A stretch of DNA of 31,723 nucleotides. It comes from Saccoglossus kowalevskii. Lineage: Eukaryota; Hemichordata; Enteropneusta; Harrimaniidae. The stretch is taken from the NCBI RefSeq assembly GCF_000003605.2, contig NW_003151763.1:66548-98270 (forward strand). The letters run 5' to 3'. Position 1 is the first letter of the stretch. Every line of letters starts with the position of its first letter. The notes beneath the pieces are model-generated. The model saw only the letters and a program-made list of their open reading frames with translations. It searched no databases and had not been told where the DNA came from. Made by a program: the position numbers and the translations under genes. Shown piece by piece: positions 1-12,800 of this stretch.

Positions 1-447
1 TTGGATAAATAACAGTAATCACAGCTGTCATAGGTCATTACGTTTCATTCTATGATTGGATAAATAACAGTAATCACAGCTTGTCATAGGTCATTACGTT
101 TCATTCTATGATTGGATAAATAACAGTGATCACAGCTTGTCATAGGTCATTACGTTTCATTCTATGATTGGATAAATAACAGTAATCACAGCTTGTCATA
201 GGTCATTACGTTTCATTCTATGATTGGATAAATAACAGTAATCACAGCTTGTCATAGGTCATTACGTTTCATTCTATGATTGGATAAATAACAGTAATCA
301 CAGCTTGTCATAGGTCATTACGTTTCATTCTATGATTGGATAAATAACAGTGATCACAGCTTGTCATAGGTCATTACGTTTCATTCTATGATTGGATAAA
401 TAACAGTGATCACAGCTTGTCATAGGTCATTACGTTTCATTCTATGA
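1..447 (+). repeat. 56-bp minisatellite, 8 copies
   Basis: Units start at 1, 56, 112, 168, 224, 280, 336 and 392; the first is 55 bp (one T missing). The copies are nearly identical. The main variable site is CAGTAATC versus CAGTGATC, with G in units 3, 7 and 8. A truncated ninth unit (TTGG) follows at 448. It lies in the intron before the first visible THSD7 exon, and the window edge may cut the array. Confidence 0.97.
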
Positions 448-553
448 TTGGCTACATGATGTATGTACAATATTTATTTTGTTAGTTGCAAACTTTTGTG
501 AATAATAATTACATCACATGGGTTAAATGCCGACACAAAATGACAGCTAAATT

Positions 554-585
554 ATGGTGAATTCATTTCATGGTGAATTCATTTC
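554..585 (+). repeat. 16-bp direct duplication
   Basis: ATGGTGAATTCATTTC occurs twice head to tail, 40 bp before the exon a acceptor. Confidence 0.95.
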
Positions 586-624
586 AATTTATATTTTAAA
601 TACATTTCTACCATCTATCAACAG

Positions 625-823
625 AATGAAGTTGATGCAAGTAACTGTGTACTTGTCAGTGCTAAACCAATGAGTGAGAAACACTGTGAAATCCCATGTC
701 CTAATGACTGTGTACTGTCCACATGGAGTCCATGGAATGAGTGCTCTAAAACTTGTGAAGGAAAACAAGGTGAAAATGGCACTCAGTCTAGAGTGAGGAC
801 GATATTGGCGTATCAAGGAAAGG
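625..823 (+). CDS. THSD7: THSD7 exon a (first in window)
   Basis: Acceptor ...CAACAG at 624, donor GTTAGT at 824; starts in phase 0 and ends with one base of a split codon. It encodes partial residues 1-66: a cysteine-rich linker (CEIPCPNDC) then the TSR core WSPWNECSKTC and the basic strand QSRVRT. Confidence 0.88.
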
Positions 824-3800
824 GTTAGTATCATTTGCAACTGAACTGTCTGGCCTACATTTATACAGAGCAATCTACATTTGTCTCTTGTAATTTATGC
901 ATAGCTCATTAATATTCATGATCTAATTAGCATAATTTTAGATAATTTCATAGTATGCACCATCTGTCATCTTAACCTTTTAAATGCATAATTTTTTTTC
1001 TCAGTTTTTTCAAAAATGTAATAAAATTATTATTAAGAATTATAGAAAACTAATTAATTTGTGTGGACTTTTGCCAAAAAATGTTGGCACGTAAAAATAA
1101 GACACATAGAAGAATAATAAGGTATACATGTAGTATGTTATGTAGTTTTTTGATGATGAGCAGTAATGTTATTAAAACTATTACATTATACAGGTGGTAA
1201 TATCTGTCCAGGAGATGACAAGCTTACTGAATATAGAGAGTGTAATAAAATACCCTGCAATGCTTTTACCTGGAGAACTAAATCATGGAGTGATTGTGAA
1301 AAAGATACAACAGTGGGTAGCAATGTAACGCTCACCCATGGCAATTGCTTTGCTGGACGCATGACAAGAAATGTCTACTGTAGTAAGGCTGAAAATGACA
1401 AAGAAATGCCAGAAAGAAAGTAAGTACTATACATTTTTCACTGGGTTGTATTTCTGATCAGTTTAATCCATGTGTTCATATAAAATTGAAATATTTGCAT
1501 TGTGTTTTACTATGAAAATCTGGGAGTACCGGGGTAGGTGATTTTCCGATCACTGTGAGATGTGAAATGCTAGCAGTGAAAATCAAATGATTTGATTTTT
1601 AATTTTCTTTTGTATAGCTCAATGTCAAAATGTCAAACTTTGAATTTGAAATATCCCGGTAAAGCACACAACTGCTGCTAATTTCTCTCAAACTATCTGT
1701 AATTGTTACCTTAGTGTAAATTACAATGTATGTTTTGCTATAGGTGTATGGAAAGTCAGAAGCCAGTGTCTTCTATGCAGTGTGAAATTCCATGTGCTAA
1801 GGATTGTGTGACTACAGCATTCAGTGATTGGACGCCGTGTTCTACAACCTGTATACCTGGTATGTACTGCAATACGACAGTCGTTATAAATTGGAGACAT
1901 GTACAAAGTTTTGACCTTTGGCCGAGCAACATAATGTAAAATCCTTTATTTTTGCTCAGTTTATTTTCGCTTTTTTGCTGAAAGGATGATTCAGTGAAAA
2001 TAAAATCCAGCAAATATACCTATTTTTCTATATTTTACATTCAATTTGTCAAAAGTGAGTGAAAACAAACTTGAAACGACCAAAACGTTTTTTAGCAAAC
2101 TTTTATTCCAGCACAGTATTACATTCATGTATGAACAATATACAAACAAGACGTTTGTATATCTTCTTGTTTCCATGGAAGTGTAACCAGTGTTGCCTCA
2201 TTCTCAAATTCACTTTGACATTACTGTGATACGGGTTTAATTATAAGATGAGTTTAACTGATAACTAAAATACTAAAATTAAATATACTAAGGGACAACA
2301 TCAAAAGTTCAATGTAGGATAAAAAACTTAATTCCTTTAGTTTTTTCCAACACCCCACCTCCACCCCCACTAAAACTTAATTGATAAATATCGATCATGG
2401 CATCAGACTACATTCACCATTAAATACAAATTGATAATTGGACAGCAGTATGGCATAGCAGTTGGTTGTAATAATGAAGGGGAATATGCGCAAACTACTT
2501 TTCTGGGTTCTACGCATGCTCTAGGTCCATGCCCTGAAATTGACATCATATGACGCACATATTTACACTCGGATCAAACCATTTTCTCGTCTTGGATGTG
2601 TTTTTTTTAATTTTCTGTTATTATTGTCTATGATTGGATAGAAAAAAAAAAACTACAAATACTCCAAGATTTTTTTGACTTCATTAAAAAATAAAATCGT
2701 TTTTGTAGGATGGAAACTTTTTGAGGTCAAACTCCCACCCTCAAACTAAAGCAAATAAGTTTTTTATCCGACATCGACCTTTTGACATCGTCCCTAAGGT
2801 AGCTGTTAGCTTTAGAATGCATTCACAAATGGTGAAAGTAAAACCTGGTGAGTGTCTCTACACCATCAAATCTGTTAAAATTAAATTAATAATTTAATTA
2901 ATTAATATTTCTCATTGCACAGTATATGTAAATTTGCTATTGAATAATACTTCTTTGTGATGATACTGATCTGTGGAGGTTTGTAGTCATGGCAATTAAC
3001 ATCTTTACTTTTGTGGTTCTGCAGGTGAAAAATTAATAACCAGTCAGGAACGCCAGAGATACGTCTTAGAATACGGCACATCGGGAGACTGTCCAGATAC
3101 TCTCCATGAGAAGAGAGAATGTGATAATTCTCCACAGTGTTATAGTTATGATTGGATGGTGTTGCCATGGCAAGATTGTATCTTGCCAGATGATGGGAAT
3201 GGAGTCAAGTGTGGTGATGGATTACAGAGTAGAGGTGAGTGTACAATATTATGTAAAATAAAAAAAATAAAAATAAATTAAAGAAACTCAAGAAGAACAT
3301 TAACTTTTCTTCTGGCTCAATGTTAGACTCCTCAGTGCTTAGACGCCTATATTTGGTCTAAGTAGTAATGTTATTTTAGAGCATGTATATCAACAGTAAG
3401 ACAGATAAAACATTATTCCAGCCCAAAGTACTGTGTGGGGCGTAATTATTAGCTCGGTTTTCTTTTTTTTTTTTTTTCAGATAGCTATGAGAAATTGCAC
3501 TAAATTAAAACTCAGTTATTATGCAAAATTAACAATAGAACATCCTCCACAAACCAGTAAATTTAAAACTTAGTGAACTTCCCTATCAATTACACTAAAA
3601 ATAAATTCATATTCCTCTCTATACAGTATTTGCATCTATGTCTCCATGCATGGGAAATATATTCCCTCCTCATGGCCGCAAATTATTTTGTGTACTCTGT
3701 TGCATTTAAAGAGCGGCAGTCGTTGTGCCGCGTCCTGTTCGATATGAGACTCATAGCGACGTGTGTAAATAAATTGTTTATTTACATGAAATTCGAACAC

Positions 3801-6800
3801 ATGCTGCGCGATGACCACCGTGCTTTAACTGTATTCTGTCAGCAATTAAAGGTTGCTCCTGGCTGATATTAGACATTGTTTTTTGCAGATGTAAGCTGTC
3901 TAAGAGAAGATGGTGAACCAGTAGACATTAAATTCTGTCTGAAATACGCCGATACTATGCCAAACAATACACAGTCCTGTCGGGTGTATTGCATTAATGA
4001 CTGTGAATTAAACAATTGGTCCAAATTTGGGAAATGCTCTAAAGACTGCATTGGACAAAGATCACGGAAAAGAAGACTTTCTCGTAAGTACTAAAACTTC
4101 TGCAGGGACCTGTGGAGGTATTCCCATATTGAGTTCACTAATCATGCCCCACCCTCGGGGGGGGGGGGGGGGGTTACATGTATGTCTGATTACATCAAGA
4201 CGGCAAATCAAATAAATCCTAGTTATGTAACTCCATGCTATGTTTAAGACTTCCAGTAAACTCAATATGGGATATAACTTGTCTATGTTTATAACTCAAC
4301 TCAACCTGAGATCGTAGGGTTAAAATATATTTCTCATTTCGTGTTTGATTTTGTTTCATGGTTGCAATTTATACATTATGTGTTTTGCCTCTGAATACTA
4401 TTCCATGTTCCGAGGGGGGAGAGGGGGGGGGGGGTTGCTGAGCTAGGATCTAGGATGAAAATAATTTTAACTATAGTGACTAATATGTTTATGTTAGTAA
4501 TTTCATTCAGTAGCGAATTGAAACAAAATAAAATAAAATACACTCTATTATGCAATGTGAGTTGCATAGTTTTCTGTGAGTTATGACATGTTTTCAAATG
4601 ATGACCAACTACTCAGAATAAGGTCTTACAAGTTTATGGCAAGACAGACTGTAGAATACTTTATTTTCGCTTGGAATTTATTTTCGCTATTTTCACTGAA
4701 GGAATGATTCTGTGAAAATAAAATACAGCGAATATACTTTTTTTCCTATATTTTACATCCAACTCATCAAAAATCAGTAAAAATAAATTCCGTACAAAAC
4801 ACCCAAAAAGTCTTTTAAGTGAAAATTAATTCCAGCTAAAATAATGTATTTTACAGTAATTAGTCTATTTGCCATAGTAACCATATTCCATGTTTTGGAA
4901 CATAGTAGTTGGAATCAAATCAGCCATTATCAACTAGCGCTAGCAGAAGAACAACTTAGTGGACTTTGCCAACCATCTGAGCACCAAAGTCAACTTCAGG
5001 CACCAGCCACAAAATAGTTGACGAAAATTTCAACTTTCTTGATCAAAAACTTGAAGCAATGTCACATTTTGTCTGTTTGGTCCAAATTTAAGATTGAATT
5101 CAATGAAAAATACTAAAAATGTATACAAATTCAACCCATTTTAAGCGTGGCATGGCACTAGTTTATCTCTCTGTTCTTATTTTAGGTAAAAGCCGTCATA
5201 ACACTGAATGTCAAAACACTGATCTGTATCCGCTGTTAGACTCTGAGATGTGTACCTGTCCACCACCAGGAATCATAACACCCATTGGTAACTGGTCAGA
5301 CTGCTTTGTTAAGAAAACAAAGGATAAATTAGGTAGAGATAAACCATTAGAAGAGGAGTGTGGTGAAGGTTTGAAATTTAAAAGAGTTATCTGCCTGGAT
5401 CAGAATGGAAAGATTGTTCCCAACTCAGTGTGTGGATTAAAAGAAGGTACGTTAAATCAAATTTTTAATTTTTTTTTTTGTGCCAGGCGGCAGTTCCAGA
5501 CATTGAATGTCACTGTTGTCTCTTCTGACTTTGTTTTTTTTTGTATGTGCAAATTGCAAGTGCCTTCCCATTGAGTCTGTAGCACACTCACCCAGGGTAG
5601 GGGTCGACCCTTTTGATGTTCAGCCTATTCAGTAATTAGAAGTTAATTGTTCTCTACTGATACTGAAGATTAAAAAGAAATATTTATATCTTTTCGAGTG
5701 TGAACCAAATAACAGTACTTCTTGATACCACACGTTATCTCCAGTATTGGCAGTGAATACTGTCTGGTCAGAAAAACTTGAAACTGGTCATAAGAAATTT
5801 GTAGTTCTTATAGTGCTCGTTGCCACACACAACATATTGTAGTGGTGGAATATGCTAACATTTCACTCATGATCATATTGTTAGTAAAATTATATAAATT
5901 ATTAAACAATTTACAAGTGTTCTCTCCAGAAAACAAAATTAAAGTGCTGCAGCTAATTTACATACTAATTAGCATACAATGGTAGATAGATCAATTAAAT
6001 TTTTAGCTCCGCTGTCGACTTTGTCGAGCACAGCTTATCATATGAGTGCTTGTCTGTCGTTGGCGTCCACATCAACTATTTAATTTTTCTTCTTGAAACT
6101 TTTGATACTTAGTGTAGATGTACCTTGGGTAGACATTTCTTAGATTTGTTCATTTTATGGTATCTTTAATTTGATTATCTCTGATTCTGATGACTATTTT
6201 TGCCATTTTTGGTAAAAAGTGATATTGACTTTTTGTTGAAAACCACAAGTCTGATTGCTTTGATATTATACATATAGATACCTTAGGTGAACCGTTCTCA
6301 GATTTGTTCATTTTGTGATGATATCTTAAATTCTCTAATTGAAATGTGCAGTGGAGCTATCTCAGCTGAAGACCTGCTTGTTTACTATTGTTAATGTATT
6401 AACTCTTTGAATGGCATAAATTTCTTGACCAAAGTGCTGTAGATTTTCAACCAAATAGGTATTGTTTCTCATTACCAACAGGTCTTATGAAAAAATTAAT
6501 AGGGAAAAAATTGCACAAGGTTATTTTCTATGTGAATGGTAACGAAATTTGATTTTGGTGCTCAGAGTGTTAAATGTTATTTCTCTTCATTTATATTTTG
6601 CTATGTTATGTTTAATTTCAGATTTCATGGAAGCTTTTTGTGACTTGCCGTGCCCGTCGGATTGCAAACTGAGTCCGTGGTCTGAGTGGAGCACGTGCAG
6701 TAAAACGTGTGGTACTGGGATGAAGACACGGTCACGATATCTGAAGGAGAGAGAACACAATAATGGAAGACAATGCCCGTACATAAATGAAAATAATGAT

Positions 6801-9800
6801 GTAAGTATTAATTACCGTCACAACAGGTTTTCAATTTCCCATTTCACAATTGCTCTAGATGTTCTTATTAGGCTTTATAGCAGTGCTTGGGTCAACTCTC
6901 CCTACTATGCTGTGTATAATGGTATCTCCCAAATACTGAATTCCCTCCATGCATTGCAAGAGTCCTGTGTCTTCTGTCTCTGCTATGCTGTGTATAATGG
7001 TATCTTCCAAATACTGATTTCCCACCATGCATTGCAAGAGTTCCATGTCTTCTGTCTCTGCTATGTTGTGTATCATGGTATCTCCCAAATACTGATTTCC
7101 CACCATGCATTGCAAGAGTCCTGTGTCTTTTACCAATATTGATCATAGAACAAACTTTACATACCTGGTTAGTGTATGCTACTAACAAAGTAAATACAGT
7201 AATGATATGCCTCAAATGATAAATTTCCATCTTACAATGTGAGATAAATAATACAGTGTTAATGTTTCTGCTAGATTGTACAAGAGGTTCCATGTCATAC
7301 AGACTGTAGTCATTATGTGTGGGTAGCTGAGCCATGGTTAGAATGTGATGTATATACCTACAAAGGGGAGTTATGCGGTGCTGGGTGGCAACGTAGAGAA
7401 GTTCAGTAAGTATACATTAAAACCCAGTCGTCATATATATTTAATGAAAAATAAAAAAATCATTCTTAGTGGAATGAGAAGCCTGCATTTTGTGTAAATT
7501 ACTGTAAAATACTTTATATTTCCTCAGAATTAATTTTCGCTATTTTTGGTGACGGAATGATGCAATGAAAATTAAAATCCAGCGAATATACCTGTTTTCC
7601 TATATTTTACATTCAACTCATCAAAAATCAGTGGAAATTTATTCCATACAAAACACCAAAAATAATTCCAGCTAAAATAAAGTATTTTACAGTATTGTGT
7701 TTTTTTGCCCCAGGAGCATAGTGTTGGCTTGCAGTATATTTTATCACTGATGGGACGTGTTTCAAAATTGGGATCGCAACACCATGGACATTCAACTTTT
7801 TTCTACTATATAACGTATGTGATGCAATTTGAAGACATTTATATCTGAATGTCAGTGAAGCACTTCTAAAGTCTGACTAGTTGTTCATTCTTGGATTCCC
7901 CCTGGTTTTGTTTTTGTATTGGCAGTATAATTACATTGGGTTTTGAATTCCCCAACGTACCATTATCTATGTTTAACAAAATCCAACCTATTTTGACAAT
8001 CTCAATTACCTTGAAATATTTTTCATCAGGTAGACACACTTTCTCTACAAGTGCCAACTGTCAAAACAATTAAGCCTCAGATTACTGAAGATTAAATACT
8101 CTGGATGTTCCAGTTCTTTTATATATATATATATATATATTTGTGCCATATAACAGTTCTGGACATTAAATTTCACTGTTGTCTCTCCAGACTTTATTAT
8201 GTACCAATTGCAAGTGGGAATACTAATACTGTAAAATACTTTATTTTCGCTTGGAATTAATTTTCGGTACTTTCACTGAAGGAATGATTCAGTGAAAATG
8301 AAATCCAGCGAATAGACCTTTTTTCCTATATTTTACATCCAACTCGTCAAAAATCAGTAAAAATAAATTCTGTACAAAACACCCAAAAAGTCTTTTCAGT
8401 GAAAATTAATTCCAGCTAAAATAATGTATTTTACAGTAATTATGTAGTCTATTTGCCATAGTAACTATATTCCATGTTTGGGAACTACATACCAGGGATG
8501 TGTGACAATTTTCCTAACATGGTGGCATTATGACAAATTAGTGCTCTATTCTGGTGTCAACCAGGCCTAGTCCAACACATTTGCAAGCTAAACAAGGTTC
8601 CTCCAAAATCGCCTCTATTAGAGAATGAATCCAACTAATGGATTCTCCTTCCTATGGTACATTTACACTTTTTAGATATCGTATAAGAACTTGGGTCTAC
8701 CAATTGATGTAATGGTAACAAGTAATAAGACACTGTTATTCTCATTAGGTGTATGTCACGGTTACCAGGAAAGCAAGATGCAATAGTTGACCCTATGTAC
8801 TGTGATAAGCTTGTCCAACCAGAAGGAGCCAGAGTTCCGTGCGTACAGCCATGCCCTGGAGACTGTGTTGTCAGTGATTGGTCCGAATGGTCGCAATGTG
8901 ATCATGTAAGATTAAGTTTTATTATAATTCTAAATGTCAAATATTGACTATTTTGTGTATATAGACATTATATTAATATGAAATATGTTATATTATTACG
9001 GAAAAAAGATTTCTTCGATTAAGGTTTTATCATTGTGCCTATTAAGCACAAAAGTAGGACCTCATTGTGTCATACTGTATGTATGTATGTGTGTGGGAGG
9101 GGGTGTCTTTTGCCTTCCTGTTGTTACAATTTAGCATATAGATATAATGCTTTATTTTTACAATTATTTTAGTGCGATTCAGTGCATATTAAGTGTTCAT
9201 TTGCATAATTTAGCATATTTTAATACTATTGATCATATGTGAATTAGTTCTGATGCTGCATTTATTAGAACACATTGTATTTCACATTCACGTCATACAG
9301 TATTTACAGTTATTTATTTTTAATTAATTGCTTCTACAGCCTTGCAGCAAAGAGGCCTTGAGACATCGGCATAGATTCATAGAACGCCATCCTAGCCTAG
9401 ATGGTGGTATCTGTCCTGTTCTAAATGAAACTCAGGGATGCTCAGATACTGTTTGTTTTGACTATGAATGGAGTGTGTCAGCTTGGAGTACGTGTCAATT
9501 AAACGATAATGCAGTGTGTGGCAAGGGAAAGAAAAACAGGTTTTTGGAATGCATACGGACAAATGATGGTAGCAGTGTTTCTCTAGATTACTGTGCACAG
9601 GTAAAAATGAATGTAAACCTTTACATAAAACCATTCTGACAAGCAAAACTTCTGAAATCTGAACAGCTAGTCTTCAATATAGAACAAGATATAAAACTGG
9701 CTCCTCTGTCATTTTGTCAATATAGTCATCCTTTCATATTTCCAGTTTCAGTTTTAAAATCTTAATGTGAATATTGCTCTAGAATCAGGACTACTGATTT

Positions 9801-12800
9801 CATCACGCACACTAAGTAGTGCATTCTTATCTAACGTGTTATGTATATCTTTTTTTCGTTTCAGTTTTCATTGAACTATAAACCCAACCCATTGTCAGCC
9901 ATTTGTCATATTGAATGTCCGCTGGATTGTCAGATGTCGCAGTGGACTGAATGGAGTCAATGTACACATACATGTGGATATGAAGGTAAGAATGAATGTC
10001 AAATGGATTGTCAGATGTCACAGTTGACTGAATAGAGCCAATGTACACTTTCATGTAACTTCAATAGTTAATATACTAGTACTATAATATACTGGGGTAG
10101 TCATATATAAAGGACGTTGAAATAGCTACTATGTCATTTTAACAAATTTGACTTAATGCATGTATTAACAGAATCGTCATCTATACAAGTGAGAATATAC
10201 TTTATTTTTACATAGCAGCATCTTAAGTTAGTTGCAGTCCAGAGTGGGCGTGACCACAAGACAACACCAGCAAGATTTGAAAGCCAACTGATTGGTCGAA
10301 ACCCAAGCAGTTAGCCAGTTCGCTTGCTGCCCCAATACTTCTGAGACTTGCTGTAAGATGTGTTTTACAGTAACTTTTTTCACATGTACTTATTGCAGGT
10401 TTGATAACAAGGAGTCGACATATAGTGAAAGAACCCAACACTTTTGGCAGAATGTGTCCTACTAGCCTCGTCCAATATAAGCCATGTGCCTTGCCACCTT
10501 GCTATCACTGGGTCATTGATGAATGGAAATATTGTGAAACATCAGTGAGTTTGTCATTTTATAATGTAACATTTTATTATTATGTTATACATGTTAAATG
10601 CTGAGTCTTAATAACTTTTTACATAATTATTATTATTATATGTCTGTCACTGTAACGCTATAAGTTACAGCAAGCCATAATTTTGCGATATTTTACGGGG
10701 TATTTTCATCCTACCATATAAGGAAATACAAATTCCAAATATGGAATGATTACTGGTACTCACGTAAACATCCTCTAATAATAAAAACAAATATGGCTGC
10801 CACCAGGGTTTGATCCGACTCCACACAAAGAAGTTTGCTGATTCTGTTATAAACTTTTTGGATTTTGGCATTCCCATGATGTATCCTTGGAAGGAAAATT
10901 TGTATAAAAATAAGGCTATTACGAGGATACCTCAAAATATACACCCAGACAGTACGCTGTCTCATCAACCTCCACTGTACATCGGTCGATACTCTGTACT
11001 GTCTTCGTGCATACTTTGAGGCATCCTCGTAATAACCTCATATGACTATTTGTTTTATGTACAACAAATACATTTTGTCCTACCTGTCATAATAATAGAA
11101 TTGGTCTCAACATATAATGATCAGAATGTCTTTCATTGTCATTTCTGTTTTTTGTTTTTTACCTTGTCCATATCAGCAGGGATAATATCTGTTCTTGATG
11201 TTGTTGTTGTCATCGTTAATTTAATTTCATTTAAACTTTTTTTCTTGGTGTTACAATAATTCAAATAATTTTTATCTGATCGAATTTTGGAATCTTTTCA
11301 ATCACTATCATGCAATTTTCAAGGTATTGGGTAAAATGTGGTTGAAATAAAACATTCTTTAGAAATATAAATAAGTAAATAGAATGAAGACATTTATACT
11401 ACCAATGAGAACCAGATATCTAGTAGATAATTGTAGTAAACTGATATTGCTGTTATCGAATTTCTAAGATGTTAGTCTTTTAATGGCATGCATGGGGCAT
11501 ATTTTAGATAAATAAATATTGTATTTAACAACTTATGTTGTTTGTTTATAGGTTGGGGATTGTGGTCATGGGAACAGACGCCGCAATGTAACATGTCAAC
11601 AAGCAGATGGAGTGGAAGTTGACGATTTTAATTGCTATGGCAATGATGAATACCATAGCAACAAAATGGTGATGCGAGAGGATTTTGAAAGAATGCAGGT
11701 AAGTTTACTTTCAGATGAAACTTGTGGGGTCTTACTATAAAGGTTATGGTTCATTCCCCATCCTTATAAATTTGTCATCACCTTCCCTGATGTTCTATCT
11801 GTGCATATTAATTAGGTAATTTGCATATCATCCCTTTCGCCCCATTGTCAAGTTTCATCACCTTCCACAAAGTAGTTATTATGGAAAATCTTTAACTTTT
11901 TACTAAAATCTATCTAAAGCTATGTATAATTGAATTCTTCTACTTAATCCTCAATATTAATGAAAGTTATCAAAAACGTTTCCACTAATATTTTATCAAA
12001 GCAAAATACTGACTGGGCTATAATTACCTAGAATACCCATATTACCATGACACAAAAAGTAATTTGCATACAGCAGATACAACAGGTGGGGCTGTTCTAT
12101 GCTATATGCCATATGCTATAAAATACTTTATTTTAGCTAGAATTATTTTTCACTGAAAAGATTTTTTGCGTATTTTGTATGGAATTTATTATCACTGATT
12201 TTCGACGAGTTGAATGTAAAACATAGGAAAAAAGGTATATTCGCTGATTTTTCACTCAATCATTACTTCAGCGAAAATAGCAAAAATAAAATCCAAGCAA
12301 AAATAAAGTATCTTACAGTATACAAGCCTCTCTTGAATCTTTCTCACCACTGGATGTAAGCTGAAGACTGAACACCATATGTCTTCCAGCATGTAAACTA
12401 CTCACTATGTATGTTTCTTTCATAAATGTTCATATTTATATAACATAGACATGGTTTTCAACTTTTCTAACATTGGTGGCAACATTTTACTGTAAGGAAC
12501 TATTTTGTTTATTTAGACACAGCAGGTTTGTACTACACCATGTCCAGGTGAATGTGACATGTCTCCGTGGTCTGATTGGAGTCCATGTCTCCATACATGC
12601 ATAGAAGGCAACAAATTAAGTAAGTTTTACTTTATATATTTATACACTATCTTAGCGAATTGTGGTAAAATGATGTAATAGCGAAATGTTGATTTAGCGA
12701 ATCTCTCTTGTCTTTGTTGATTTCCTGTTTCCACAATACTGCCAAAACAAATGCGCAGTTATCACCTCCATAAAAACAAAGAAAAACTATCAAGTGTAAT

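Noticed and set aside
1-447. CRISPR-like array
   Set aside because: The period is a uniform 56 bp with no unique spacers, no cas genes, and a eukaryotic gene context. It is a minisatellite.
3573-3866. 97-residue plus-strand open frame before exon e
   Set aside because: Covers intron and the family C MITE; no splice continuity with THSD7.
6855-7335. Minus-strand repetitive open frames (93 and 147 codons)
   Set aside because: Antisense shadows of the 78-bp repeat, whose period is a multiple of three.
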